A DNA stretch of 51,648 nt from an uncultured Lachnospiraceae bacterium (GTDB lineage: Bacteria > Bacillota > Clostridia > Lachnospirales > Lachnospiraceae), in the NCBI GenBank assembly GCA_902796595.1, contig CADBPM010000058.1:1-51648 (forward strand). Direction: 5' to 3'. Both the position numbers and the translations under genes were made by a program. Below, piece after piece: positions 33,752 to 42,886 of the stretch (within the stretch, counting starts at the first letter, position 1; every line of letters begins with the position of its first letter). The notes beneath the pieces are model-generated. The model made no database searches. It was not told the DNA's origin and worked only from the letters and a program-made list of their open reading frames with translations.

Positions 33752-35347
33752 TCAAAAATCTACATTTCCAAACTCTGAAAGCTTGAGACCTTCGTTTCTT
33801 TCAAGGACAGTCTGTATACTCCATGGGTGTGAGAAGATAAGGAGCGGTCTGTCATGCATATCCTTTATCTTCTTTGTATCCATTGTAAGGTTCAGTGAAT
33901 CAATATCCACATCTTTATTTTCAATCCAGCGGATATATTCGTAAGGAAGGGTATCGAGTGCTATTTCAACATTATATTCATTCTTAAGTCTGAACTGAAG
34001 AACTTCAAACTGAAGAACACCAACAGCACCTACTATAATCTCTTCAAGTCCGGTATTAAATTCCTGAAATATCTGAATGGCACCTTCCTGTGCGATCTGT
34101 GATATTCCCTTTACAAACTGCTTACGCTTCATGGTGTCAGTCTGACGCACTCTCGCAAAGTGTTCAGGTGCAAATGTAGGGATTCCGGCATATCTGAAAT
34201 TGCTTCCTTTGCTGCAGACTGTATCACCTATGGCAAAAATGCCCGGATCAAACACGCCTATTATATCGCCGGCATAGGCTTCACTTACTATTTTCCTTTC
34301 ATCCGCCATAAGCTGCTGCGGCTGCGAAAGTCTGGTGACTTTGTTTGCCTGAACGTGATTTACTTCCATTCCGGCTTCAAATTTTCCAGAGCAGATACGC
34401 ATAAATGCAACTCTGTCGCGGTGATTTTTGTTCATATTTGCCTGAATCTTAAATACGAAGGCAGAGAACTTATCGTCGAGCGGTGATATTTCACCCTGAT
34501 CAGATACTCTTGCCTTAGGGGTGTAAGTCATCTTAAGGAAATGTTCAAGGAAGGTCTCCACACCAAAATTGGTGAGAGCCGAACCGAAGAATACCGGTGA
34601 AAGCTCTCCTGCCGTAACCTTTTCCTGATCAAAAGGAACTGCAGCTCCATCAAGAAGCTCAAGTTCTTCCATAAGCTTCTCGTAGTTGTCATCGCCAAGT
34701 GTAGTCCTTGCATCCGGATCATCTATATCAAAATAAGAAGTTTCAACTTCCTTTGAACCGGCATGCTCTGCCTTGAATTCCATTACCTTTTTAGTATTTC
34801 TGTCATATACACCCTTGAAATTCTTTCCGCAGCCGATAGGCCAGTTGACAGGGCACGTTGCTATCCCGAGAATCTTCTCGATCTGGTCCATAAGCTCAAA
34901 TGTATCAAGTGCCTCGCGGTCAAGCTTATTTATAAATGTAAATATAGGGATATGACGAAGCACACATACTTTGAAAAGCTTTATAGTCTGGGGTTCAACA
35001 CCTTTGCTGGCATCAATTACCATAACCGCAGAGTCTGCTGCCATAAGGGTACGGTATGTATCCTCCGAGAAATCCTGATGCCCCGGTGTATCCAGAATAT
35101 TTATACAATAACCTTCATAATTAAACTGCATTACCGAACTGGTTACAGAAATACCTCTTTCCTTTTCTATCTCCATCCAGTCGGATACGGCGTGTTTACT
35201 TGCTTTTCTTGCCTTTACGCTTCCTGCAAGATTTATTGCTCCTCCGTAAAGAAGGAGTTTTTCTGTAAGTGTTGTTTTACCTGCATCAGGATGCGATATG
35301 ATTGCAAACGTTCTTCTTCTTTCTATTTCACTCTTAAGGTCTGACAT
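33752..35347 (-). CDS. prfC: Peptide chain release factor 3
   Basis: GTPase that recycles RF1/RF2 after peptide release. 531 residues with G1 HPDAGKTTLTEKLLLYGG, G3 LDTPGHQDFSEDTYRTL, G4 NKLDREALD, and the RF3-specific segment around RKASKHAVSDWMEIEKERGISVT. AGAGG precedes the ATG. It follows the Ig-like surface protein gene by 12 bases. Confidence 0.97.
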   Translation of the reverse strand: MSDLKSEIERRRTFAIISHPDAGKTTLTEKLLLYGGAINLAGSVKARKASKHAVSDWMEIEKERGISVTSSVMQFNYEGYCINILDTPGHQDFSEDTYRTLMAADSAVMVIDASKGVEPQTIKLFKVCVLRHIPIFTFINKLDREALDTFELMDQIEKILGIATCPVNWPIGCGKNFKGVYDRNTKKVMEFKAEHAGSKEVETSYFDIDDPDARTTLGDDNYEKLMEELELLDGAAVPFDQEKVTAGELSPVFFGSALTNFGVETFLEHFLKMTYTPKARVSDQGEISPLDDKFSAFVFKIQANMNKNHRDRVAFMRICSGKFEAGMEVNHVQANKVTRLSQPQQLMADERKIVSEAYAGDIIGVFDPGIFAIGDTVCSKGSNFRYAGIPTFAPEHFARVRQTDTMKRKQFVKGISQIAQEGAIQIFQEFNTGLEEIIVGAVGVLQFEVLQFRLKNEYNVEIALDTLPYEYIRWIENKDVDIDSLNLTMDTKKIKDMHDRPLLIFSHPWSIQTVLERNEGLKLSEFGNVDF

Positions 35348-35359
35348 ATTTTCCTCTGT

Positions 35360-37000
35360 TTATTTCTTTTTCTCTGTTTTCTTTTTCTTTAATGCTTTTT
35401 CTACCGTTACTGTATAAGTATAGGTGTACTTTCCGTTCGTACTTGTAAGTATTACATTGGCAGTTCCTTCCTTTAAAGCCTTCATCTTGCCACTCGACAC
35501 ATCTTCTATCAAAAGGATAGAAGGGTCAGTCGATTTATAAGTATACTCTAATTCTTCCTCACTGTAAAGCAAAGTTGCCTTTGGATGTGCAATATCTTTT
35601 ACATGCATCACTGTAGGTGCGCTGTAGGCCACAAGTATAGGATAGACCGGCGTTTCATCCTCTCTTAAAGTATTTTCCTTAGATGTTGCTTCATTTTTTT
35701 CCATTATCACATACCATCCTGACCTATAGATAAAGGTTCTAAGAAAATACGCTCCGGTCGTAGGATCCTTATAAAGATAGCCCGGTACCTGCCCCATTTT
35801 CTTCTTCATGTCCGGTGTGTAGTAAAGTGCAGTATTGGCATAGTTAAATCCGTAAGGAACACTGAAACGAAGCTTCGCAGTATTATTTTTATCAAACTGG
35901 TAGCCGTCAAGATTTATATTCATACCAATATACTTTGAGGTCTTGTTTACTCTCTGGACAGCCTGAAGGATCTGACTTTTCTCATTATCCTTGGATGGCA
36001 CCGTAAGATTAGGCATAAAATTCTGTCTTATGTATTTGCCTAAGGTATCAATATACACATCAGTAGCATAGCTTCCTCTTTTAACCGTTGCCCTGATCGC
36101 ACCATAAGTACTTGGCACTACTGCTGCTATACCTTTCACCTTGAACTTTGCCTGAGTAGTTTCACTTTTCTCTGTTGCCCTGTAATATACAGTAAAAGTA
36201 TTCATACCAATTTGGGAAACAAGAGTTGTGCCAAGGTCAAATTCATCTTCTTTAAGATTTCTCGCTGTACCATCGTTGAAAGTTGCCGTAACAAGAATCT
36301 GAGACTTTGAAATATTCTGCCCCTGCTCCATCGCCGTTCCCGTATAGTCTGCCGTCAGTTTGGTTACAGTAAGCGGAATAGTAGGAACATTTATGGGCTT
36401 TGCAGTTACCATATTATCGTATGTAATAGTAACAGGCGTTGTAGGAACTGTTGTGGCAACCTGCGGGGAAATTTTAAAATCAGTGATCACATGTTTTGCC
36501 CCTATGATATCTGTCATGGTAACCTTGAAAGTGGCTAAAGGGATTGCCTTGTTCTGTATGACACTTCCGCCTGTGTACTCGGCTGTCATGGACTTTATAG
36601 GTGCCTGAACCACTTTGACCTTAAGTTCTGTTGAAAGTACTGTTGTCGAATTTACCCTGTATTGTATTAAAATACTTGCTTCTCCGCCCTTAAGCCCAGC
36701 AGGAACGTTGGTAAAATATTCCTCCTTGTTTGCTATGGTCTCGTTTTTACCATCTGCAAAGACACCTTTTATTTCAACGTCATTCACAAGCTTTTTCAAT
36801 ACGCTCGCCTTAGGCTCATCTATATAGTATGCTGCCCCCTTACTTTCTGCTGTTATGCCCGTAAGCACATGAGCGCCCGTAGTTGATGCCATAGTCTCCA
36901 CTGTACTATGACTTACAAGCGGTGCAGATATCATTGCAGCTGCTGCAAATAAAACACAGCATTTCTTTACTGTCTTTAAAATTACATTGTTTTTTTTCAT
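35360..37000 (-). CDS. Secreted protein with Ig-like (Big-type) repeats
   Basis: 546 residues. A signal peptide (MKKNNVILKTVKKCCVLFAA onwards, cleavage around 34-40) is followed by three similar segments that read like bacterial Ig-like domains, e.g. PIKSMTAEYTGGSVIQNK and LTVTKLTADYTGTAMEQG. A central region of about 130 residues has no clear family. The C-terminus is a Big_2-like unit (LKEGTANVILTSTNGKY). It ends in a lysine-rich tail (KALKKKKTEKKK) and has neither a sorting motif nor a membrane anchor. Likely wall-associated by charge. AGGCAGGTG precedes the ATG. Probably co-transcribed with prfC; no functional link is apparent. Confidence 0.82.
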   Translation of the reverse strand: MKKNNVILKTVKKCCVLFAAAAMISAPLVSHSTVETMASTTGAHVLTGITAESKGAAYYIDEPKASVLKKLVNDVEIKGVFADGKNETIANKEEYFTNVPAGLKGGEASILIQYRVNSTTVLSTELKVKVVQAPIKSMTAEYTGGSVIQNKAIPLATFKVTMTDIIGAKHVITDFKISPQVATTVPTTPVTITYDNMVTAKPINVPTIPLTVTKLTADYTGTAMEQGQNISKSQILVTATFNDGTARNLKEDEFDLGTTLVSQIGMNTFTVYYRATEKSETTQAKFKVKGIAAVVPSTYGAIRATVKRGSYATDVYIDTLGKYIRQNFMPNLTVPSKDNEKSQILQAVQRVNKTSKYIGMNINLDGYQFDKNNTAKLRFSVPYGFNYANTALYYTPDMKKKMGQVPGYLYKDPTTGAYFLRTFIYRSGWYVIMEKNEATSKENTLREDETPVYPILVAYSAPTVMHVKDIAHPKATLLYSEEELEYTYKSTDPSILLIEDVSSGKMKALKEGTANVILTSTNGKYTYTYTVTVEKALKKKKTEKKK

Positions 37001-37266
37001 TTCACACCTGCCTTATAAAACAAAATGCACAATTTCAAGGATAATATCGGCAAATGTCCGCCCATTTTGAACCAGTTTGCGAAAAATAGGGGAATGTTCA
37101 ATATTTTAAATTTTCCATCTTGATAAACTTTATATAAACTTATATAATCAATCCCGATATTAAATGTAACGTGAATACATTCATATAAAATCAGGGATTT
37201 TTACTGGATTTTTTCGGGTACCGTGGTATAATTGAACAGTAATTTTTCCAAAAGAAGGTGTAACCA
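37001..37266. other. Divergent intergenic region, 266 bases
   Basis: AT-rich gap between the Ig-like protein gene (leftward) and lrgA (rightward). For lrgA an extended -10, TGGTATAAT (37224-37232), is clear, but no good -35 is seen. For the leftward gene no convincing promoter was found. No gene, tRNA or known riboswitch is recognised. Confidence 0.55.
37224..37232 (+). promoter_or_regulatory. Extended -10 of lrgAB
   Basis: TGG directly before TATAAT forms an extended -10; the -35 position (CTGGAT) is poor, which suggests an activator may be needed. The lrgA start lies 35 bases downstream. Confidence 0.6.
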
Positions 37267-37695
37267 ATGAAATACATGAAACAATTTGCTATAATTCTTG
37301 CAGTAACTTTTGCAGGTGAGCTTCTGCATACTGCAATCCCCCTGCCTGTTCCTGCAAGCATTTACGGTCTTGTAATAATGCTTGTTCTGCTTATCACCAG
37401 ACTGATCAAGGTTGAAATGGTAAAAAAAACAGCCGAATTTCTTATCGAAATAATGCCTATGATGTTTATCCCCGCAGGTGTAGGTCTTATGACAGCCTGG
37501 GGAACATTAAAACCACTTCTCTTTCCCATAGTTGCGATGACATTCATTTCAACCATTCTTGTGATGGGTGTAACCGGATGTTCGGCACAGACTGTAATGA
37601 AAATAAGGCGTCGTGAGACATCTGAAAAAGATATTAAAGAAAATACCGCCGAAGCTGTAAAAAGAGAAAAAGAATCAGAACTGGAGACAAAATAA
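37267..37695 (+). CDS. lrgA: LrgA/CidA-family membrane protein
   Basis: 142 residues with four hydrophobic segments, the family start ILAVTFAGELLHTAIPLPVPASIYGLV, and the EIMPMMFIPAGVGLM loop. LrgA-type proteins are holin-like and, with LrgB, are tied to control of murein hydrolases or to export of pyruvate and glycolate. A charged tail of about 35 residues, rich in Lys and Glu, is longer than usual. AAGGTG precedes the ATG. Its TAA overlaps the lrgB ATG (TAATG). Confidence 0.9.
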   Translation: MKYMKQFAIILAVTFAGELLHTAIPLPVPASIYGLVIMLVLLITRLIKVEMVKKTAEFLIEIMPMMFIPAGVGLMTAWGTLKPLLFPIVAMTFISTILVMGVTGCSAQTVMKIRRRETSEKDIKENTAEAVKREKESELETK

Positions 37696-38387
37696 TGGAC
37701 GATATAATGGCTTTATCCGCAACATTCGGAGTAGTAATTTCCGTACTTGGATATTTTTTAGGAATCTGGTTAAAGAAAAAAACAGGACTCGCATTAATGA
37801 ATCCTCTGTTAATCTCAATTGCACTTGTTATAATTATTCTTCTTGCGACCAATATAGACTATGACACTTACAATCAGAGTGCAAAATATCTCAGTTATCT
37901 GCTTACTCCCGCAACAGTTGCTCTTGCCATACCGCTTTATCTGCAATTAGAACGATTAAAGAAGAACTTTGTAGCGATCATAGTAAGTCTCACTGCAGGT
38001 GCTCTCACATCAATGGGTGTGATCCTCATTATGTCCGTACTCTTCCATTTCACACATGAAGAATATGTCACCATGCTTCCAAAATCCATCACAACCGCTA
38101 TAGGTATGGGGGTTTCAGAAGAACTTGGCGGAATAGTTACGATTACCGTTGCCGTCATTATAATCACCGGTATCCTGGGAAATATACTTGCGGAATTTGT
38201 CCTTAAGATTTTCAAGATAAGTGATCCTGTAGCAAAGGGGCTTAGTCTCGGCGCAGCTTCACACGCCATTGGCACCGCAAAGGCAATGGAAATGGGCGAG
38301 ATAGAAGGCGCCATGTCAAGTCTTGCCATAGTCGTCTCCGGTCTTTTAACTGTAGTCGGTGCAAGTATATTTGCAGAGCTTTACTGA
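37695..38387 (+). CDS. lrgB: LrgB-family membrane protein
   Basis: 230 residues with about seven hydrophobic segments and the family motifs LPKSITTAIGMGVSEELGG and SLGAASHAIGTAKAMEMGE. Partner of LrgA; the two genes are translationally coupled. No LytSR-like two-component genes are nearby. A strong terminator follows. Confidence 0.94.
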   Translation: MDDIMALSATFGVVISVLGYFLGIWLKKKTGLALMNPLLISIALVIIILLATNIDYDTYNQSAKYLSYLLTPATVALAIPLYLQLERLKKNFVAIIVSLTAGALTSMGVILIMSVLFHFTHEEYVTMLPKSITTAIGMGVSEELGGIVTITVAVIIITGILGNILAEFVLKIFKISDPVAKGLSLGAASHAIGTAKAMEMGEIEGAMSSLAIVVSGLLTVVGASIFAELY

Positions 38388-38408
38388 TACATACGCAAAG
38401 TATCACTT

Positions 38409-38454
38409 TAAAAGGCTGTTAAAAATATAACTTATTTTTAACAGCCTTTTTTTA
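38409..38454. terminator. Bidirectional terminator between lrgB and the coiled-coil gene
   Basis: A stem of about 16 bp, AAAGGCTGTTAAAAAT/ATTTTTAACAGCCTTT, is followed by T on the plus strand and by TTTAAAG on the minus strand. It is stronger for lrgAB and may serve the convergent gene too. Confidence 0.9.
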
Positions 38455-38501
38455 TATCATAATGCGATTGTGGCAAGTGCCTTAGGTAAACTGGTTTATT
38501 T

Positions 38502-39443
38502 TTATATTGAGTCATCTATAACGGCACCTTTTATGTCGTCCATTAAAACTTTTATTTTTTCTGCCACTTCTTCAATCTTCGCTGTAATTTCTGCCTGCAC
38601 CTTATCAATGTCATCAGCTCTTGACTCATTCTTCATTTCTTTTTCAAGGTCTGTGGCATCATCAGGGTCAGGCACGTCACTTTCCTGATACTTCTTATTG
38701 ATGATTGCCTGTCTTCTTGCCTTGAGTGCGCTTTCCTTTACTTCCTCGCCGGCCTTTGATATCTCAAGTCTCGCCTTGGCATCCGACTCGCGCACTTCCT
38801 TCTTATCTTCTTTTTGCTCCTGCTCCCTGTTGTCCTCAGCTTGGGCAATGATCTGTGTCATAATGATCCTTGCTGCTGTATTCATCAACATATCGGCTGC
38901 TCTTTTTGCCTCAAGCATAGGCTGACAACCTAATTTCTTTACCTCAAGTTCTCCCAGATCGGTCGTAACTTTTTCAACTATCGACCTGTAAACTTCCTTG
39001 CTGTTTATATATCTTTTATTTGCAAGTTCCAGTTCTTCAATCTCTGCCTTTATAAAAGGCGCATTTTCACCTGAATTTAAAAGCTTATCCTTATACTCGT
39101 TATTGCCTTTTATCTGAGCACTTGCATCCATGTCAAGCGAACTGATATAATGCAGCTTATCCCTAAGATTCTTAACACCATTGGCATACTTTTGCTCGTT
39201 ATTAAAAGCATTCCTCACAACGCTCATAGCCTGCTTTTGAGCAAGCTTTCTTCTCAATTCATAGCTCGCCAAGTCATCGCGCTTTAGATATATGTTTTCT
39301 GCACTCTTCTTATCGTCATCCTTGTGAAATACTGGTGCATCTACATCTGCAACTTTATGTAAACCTGTAACATTGCTTTTTCTTACAGGTCCAAATGCAT
39401 CAAGATTACCAGCATACAAAGTCTTTGCTGCCATTCCATCCAT
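38502..39443 (-). CDS. Unrecognised coiled-coil protein
   Basis: I do not recognise this 313-residue protein. It is soluble, charged and mostly helical: a short N-terminal segment with small motifs (TLYAGNLDAFGPVRKSN), then helices with heptad-like spacing rich in Glu, Lys and Ala, and an acidic C-terminus. One segment (CQPMLEAKRAADMLMNTAARIIMTQI) is hydrophobic on one face. No signal peptide or membrane segment. AGAGGTG precedes the ATG at 39443; an upstream in-frame start is rejected. It stands alone between lrgAB and a HAD phosphatase gene. Confidence 0.75.
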   Translation of the reverse strand: MDGMAAKTLYAGNLDAFGPVRKSNVTGLHKVADVDAPVFHKDDDKKSAENIYLKRDDLASYELRRKLAQKQAMSVVRNAFNNEQKYANGVKNLRDKLHYISSLDMDASAQIKGNNEYKDKLLNSGENAPFIKAEIEELELANKRYINSKEVYRSIVEKVTTDLGELEVKKLGCQPMLEAKRAADMLMNTAARIIMTQIIAQAEDNREQEQKEDKKEVRESDAKARLEISKAGEEVKESALKARRQAIINKKYQESDVPDPDDATDLEKEMKNESRADDIDKVQAEITAKIEEVAEKIKVLMDDIKGAVIDDSI

Positions 39444-39495
39444 AGAAGCACCTCTCTTTCGCAAAATTTATTAATTTAAATTTAATTTTTATTTT

Positions 39496-39524
39496 ATATT
39501 ATCATATATTTCATTTTCTTACAA
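39496..39524 (-). promoter_or_regulatory. Probable promoter of the coiled-coil protein gene
   Basis: TTGTAA (39524-39519) and TAATAT (39501-39496) are 17 bases apart, with a leader of about 50 bases that is almost entirely A and T. Confidence 0.6.
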
Positions 39525-39672
39525 GCAAATCTTTTACGCAAATAACGCATTTATTGCTAAAGGATTAAAGAGAAATAAAGTCCTTAAAAGCTCATCAATC
39601 ATAGATTTTTACCGACTTTTGTGTTAGGATATTAGGGTGTCGCTATTGTTTTTTTTCACAAGGCAGGTTGAA

Positions 39673-40545
39673 ATGAATAAATACATGTTCTTTGATATTG
39701 ACGGTACTCTTCTTGATGGTGGAAAATTCATCCCGCCAAGTACCATAGAAGCTATACATTCAGCAAGAAAAAAGGGGAACAAGGCATTTATATGCAGTGG
39801 AAGAAGTCTCTCAATGCTTCCGAAGCCTGTTCTTGATATAGGCTTCGACGGTATAGTCTGCGGAGGCGGAACCTATATATCCGTTGGAGATAAAATCATA
39901 AAACAGCATGCTCTCTCAGTAAATGAGCTTTCAAGGATAACTGAATGGTTTCTTAAAAAGCCAGTAGGATGCTTCTTTGAAGGAGACGATTATATTTACA
40001 CTCTCCCACTTTCTCATTACAGGTATCCTGACAGGCTGGGTGCATTTTTAAAAATACTTTCTGCTCCTAAAAAGGTTTTCGATCCGGATCACCTTGAAGA
40101 AATCCATGCTGCCAAGTTTTCAGGCATGATCCTTCCGGAATATTGGGATTTTGTTCTTGAAATGGCTGAGGATATCAAGGATTTCATGAGATTGGTCATT
40201 CACAACGAACCTAATGAAGCTATACACGAAAAATACATGAAGGAATGCCATACTGAAGCTCCTCGCGAAGGTGACAATTCAGGCGATGGTTTTGTAGAAT
40301 TTTTACCACAGGGTACAAGCAAGGCAATTGGAATAAAAGAGTTGAGCCACACTGAAGGTTTTGATCTTACGGATGCCTATTGTTTTGGTGATTCTGAAAA
40401 TGATCGTGAGATGATGGAAGAAATTCCAAATTCAATTTGTATGGGAAACGGGCTTCCACAGATAAAAGAAATAGCCTCATACGTTACAAGTGATCTCCTT
40501 GATGACGGCATTATGAACGCTATGAAGCACTATGACCTAATGTAG
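39673..40545 (+). CDS. Cof-type HAD-IIB phosphatase
   Basis: 290 residues. HAD motif I FFDIDGTLLDGG, motif II FICSGRS, motif III EFLPQGTSKAIGIKEL and motif IV CFGDSENDREMM are in order, with the type IIB cap between motifs II and III. Family members dephosphorylate sugar phosphates, FMN or pyridoxal phosphate; the substrate here is unknown. AGGCAGGT precedes the ATG at 39673, and an upstream start (39637) adds 12 codons lacking a site. Shares a terminator with the convergent small gene. Confidence 0.9.
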   Translation: MNKYMFFDIDGTLLDGGKFIPPSTIEAIHSARKKGNKAFICSGRSLSMLPKPVLDIGFDGIVCGGGTYISVGDKIIKQHALSVNELSRITEWFLKKPVGCFFEGDDYIYTLPLSHYRYPDRLGAFLKILSAPKKVFDPDHLEEIHAAKFSGMILPEYWDFVLEMAEDIKDFMRLVIHNEPNEAIHEKYMKECHTEAPREGDNSGDGFVEFLPQGTSKAIGIKELSHTEGFDLTDAYCFGDSENDREMMEEIPNSICMGNGLPQIKEIASYVTSDLLDDGIMNAMKHYDLM

Positions 40546-40547
40546 CA

Positions 40548-40584
40548 CAAAAAAGCCACCCCATTTTCGGGATGGCTTTTTTTT
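40548..40584. terminator. Bidirectional terminator
   Basis: Stem AAAAAAGCCACCCC/GGGATGGCTTTTTT around a short loop, with T-runs on both strands. It serves the Cof-type phosphatase gene (plus) and the 82-residue membrane protein gene (minus), whose stop codon overlaps its edge. Confidence 0.93.
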
Positions 40585-40831
40585 ATTCTTCTGTTTCTTC
40601 TTTGGATTCTGACTCTGCCTTTTCAGCTTCCTTCTTTACGTCATCGAGGTTGAAATATCCTCTTTCGGGTTCGCTCTTTTCATCTTCATCGTCAAAATCA
40701 TCAAGATCTACTTCTTCATCGTCGTCCTCATCATAAGGCTCTTCAATGTAGGTCTTGTAAAAATAGTAGCATGCCGCAGCAAAACCGGTAAATATTACAA
40801 GTCCTGCGAAAAACTTAATAAAATTTTTCAT
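40583..40831 (-). CDS. Small membrane protein with acidic tail
   Basis: 82 residues: one N-terminal hydrophobic segment (FIKFFAGLVIFTGFAAACYYF), then about 50 residues dominated by Asp and Glu (DEDDDEEVDLDDFDDEDE). No known family. The segment is probably a membrane anchor rather than a cleaved signal; topology of the tail is uncertain. AAAGGAGG precedes the ATG. Follows dapA by about 44 bases, so possibly part of the pfkA-dapA transcript. Confidence 0.82.
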   Translation of the reverse strand: MKNFIKFFAGLVIFTGFAAACYYFYKTYIEEPYDEDDDEEVDLDDFDDEDEKSEPERGYFNLDDVKKEAEKAESESKEETEE

Positions 40832-40875
40832 ATTACCCCTCCTTTAAGATATGATGTAAACTCCAAAATACAAAA

Positions 40876-41766
40876 TCACTTGATCAAACCGTATTTTTCA
40901 AGTGTCTGTCTAAGTACTTCCCTATGCTCTGCTGAGAGCGGACACATAGGCTTTCTATATAATCCAACTTCATAATCCATGAGATTAAGTGCTTCTTTAA
41001 CCGGAATAGGATTTACCTCTATAAAAAGCTTATGCATAAGGTCAAGGTACTGGTTCTGAAGGTGAAGTGCCTTCGCAGTATCTCCATCCAGATAAGAACG
41101 AACTATATCATGCATCACACCAGGAATCACATGACTGGCAACAGAGATAACTCCCTTGCCGCCAAGTGAACAGATCGGCACAGCCTGATCATCATTTCCG
41201 GAATAGATAGAAAAATCATATCCTTCTGTAAGTGCTGCGATCCTTCCTATCTGAGAGATATCGCCGCTCGCCTCTTTTATGCCTTTTACATTAGGAACAT
41301 CCTTAACAAGTCTGAGCACAGTCTCCGGCTCAATATTTACACCTGTCCTGCTTTTGATATTATAAAGAATGACCGGAATCTTTACTGCATCTGCAGTATC
41401 TTTGAAGTGCTCATACAATCCCTGCTGTGTAGCCTTATTATAATATGGCGATACAAGCAGAAGACCGTCCGCGCCGACAGCCTCAGCCTTATGGCTTAAT
41501 TCTATCGCTGTACGCGTACAATTGCTTCCTGTACCGGCTATAACAGGCACACGACCGTTTACATGTTTAACTGCCTCTGCAATGACCTCGATATGCTCCT
41601 CTTCAGTAAGAGTAGCCGATTCAGCAGTAGTTCCGGTGATGATAAAGCCATCAACACCATCATCTATCTGCTTATCTATAAGCCATCTAAGTTTATCATA
41701 ATTAACTGATTCATCATCATTAAATGGTGTGATCAGGGCTGTAGCAACTCCTTCAAAAATACTCAT
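40876..41766 (-). CDS. dapA: 4-Hydroxy-tetrahydrodipicolinate synthase
   Basis: Condenses pyruvate with aspartate semialdehyde, first committed step to diaminopimelate and lysine. The 296-residue TIM barrel has GTTAESATLTEEEH, the YYNKATQQGLYEHF loop with the catalytic Tyr, YNIKSRTGVN and the Schiff-base lysine in IKEASGD. The ATG at 41766 is chosen for its AGAGGG site; an upstream start adds eight codons. It follows pfkA by 41 bases, an uncommon pairing. Confidence 0.95.
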   Translation of the reverse strand: MSIFEGVATALITPFNDDESVNYDKLRWLIDKQIDDGVDGFIITGTTAESATLTEEEHIEVIAEAVKHVNGRVPVIAGTGSNCTRTAIELSHKAEAVGADGLLLVSPYYNKATQQGLYEHFKDTADAVKIPVILYNIKSRTGVNIEPETVLRLVKDVPNVKGIKEASGDISQIGRIAALTEGYDFSIYSGNDDQAVPICSLGGKGVISVASHVIPGVMHDIVRSYLDGDTAKALHLQNQYLDLMHKLFIEVNPIPVKEALNLMDYEVGLYRKPMCPLSAEHREVLRQTLEKYGLIK

Positions 41767-41807
41767 AAATTTCCCTCTCATCCTCGCCACTCGAAATGTG
41801 GTTTAAA

Positions 41808-42785
41808 TTACATTCTCTCAAGTCTTCCGTTAAGGCTCATAAGCCATGGATCAAGTGTCTTTCTCATAGCAAGTGCCTGAGCAATATCGAAATCCATGAA
41901 TTCACCTCTCATGTAGCCAACTACTCTCTTTGTCTTGCCCTCAAGAAGAAGATCGACTGCCTTTGCACCAAATTCTGTAGCGTAAACTCTGTCTCTTGCA
42001 GTTGGCGAACCACCACGCTGGATATGACCAAGAACTGTAGCTCTTGTCTCCATGCCTGTTCCCTCTTCAATCTTCTTAGCCATTTCATAAGAATGACCTA
42101 CAGACTCTGCATTGATGATAATGTAGTGCTTCTTCCCCTTGGCTCTCATTGTCTTTACTCTATTTATGATGCCATTGATATCGTTATCGTAGGTTTCTGC
42201 TGTGAGGATCTCCTCTGCACCGTTTGAAATACCGCACCATTCAGCAATATAACCTGCGCCACGTCCCATAACTTCGATGATTGAGCAACGCTCATGTGAT
42301 GTTGAAGTATCACGGATCTTATCGATACATTCCATAGCTGTATTAACTGCAGTATCGAAACCGATAGTATACTCTGTACATGCAATATCGTTATCAATAG
42401 TACCTGGAAGTCCTACTGTATTGATTCCTCTTTCAGCAAGTCTTGCAGCACCCTGGAAAGAACCATCTCCACCGATAACAACAAGACCGTCTATACCGTG
42501 CTTTCTGCAGATTTCTGCTGCCTTGTCCTGACCTTCCGGTGTTCTCATTTCAGGACATCTTGCAGTATAGAGGATAGTACCACCTTTCTGGATAATATCC
42601 GAAACTGAATGAGAATTCATTTCAACAAGATCTTCCTCAAGAAGTCCGGTGTAGCCTCTACGAACACCAATAACCTTCTTTCCTGCAGTAATAGCACTCC
42701 TTACAACGCTTCTTATACAAGCGTTCATTCCAGGTGCATCTCCACCACTTGTAAGTACTCCGATTGTGTTAATGCCGTCTGCCAT
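41808..42785 (-). CDS. pfkA: ATP-dependent 6-phosphofructokinase
   Basis: Commits fructose 6-phosphate to glycolysis. 325 residues: GVLTSGGDAPGMNACIR, VIGGDGSFQGA (the GGDGS that binds ATP rather than pyrophosphate), LPGTIDNDIACTEYTIGFDTA with the catalytic Asp, and the effector-site HIQRGGSPTARDR. An ATG at 42785 is preferred; a GTG four codons earlier lies too close to AAAGGA. It follows dnaE by about 100 bases. Confidence 0.96.
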   Translation of the reverse strand: MADGINTIGVLTSGGDAPGMNACIRSVVRSAITAGKKVIGVRRGYTGLLEEDLVEMNSHSVSDIIQKGGTILYTARCPEMRTPEGQDKAAEICRKHGIDGLVVIGGDGSFQGAARLAERGINTVGLPGTIDNDIACTEYTIGFDTAVNTAMECIDKIRDTSTSHERCSIIEVMGRGAGYIAEWCGISNGAEEILTAETYDNDINGIINRVKTMRAKGKKHYIIINAESVGHSYEMAKKIEEGTGMETRATVLGHIQRGGSPTARDRVYATEFGAKAVDLLLEGKTKRVVGYMRGEFMDFDIAQALAMRKTLDPWLMSLNGRLERM

Positions 42786-42886
42786 AATTGTTCTCACTTT
42801 CCTTTATTTATTAGTTGTCAGTTTGTTCTCCGAGTTACCTTAGCATGCAGTCATTAAAACCACACATCATTATTTTATTCCTAAAT

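Noticed and set aside
34763..35344. Open frame of 193 codons on the plus strand
   Set aside because: Antisense to prfC, Cys/Tyr/Phe-rich and without a ribosome site or family resemblance.
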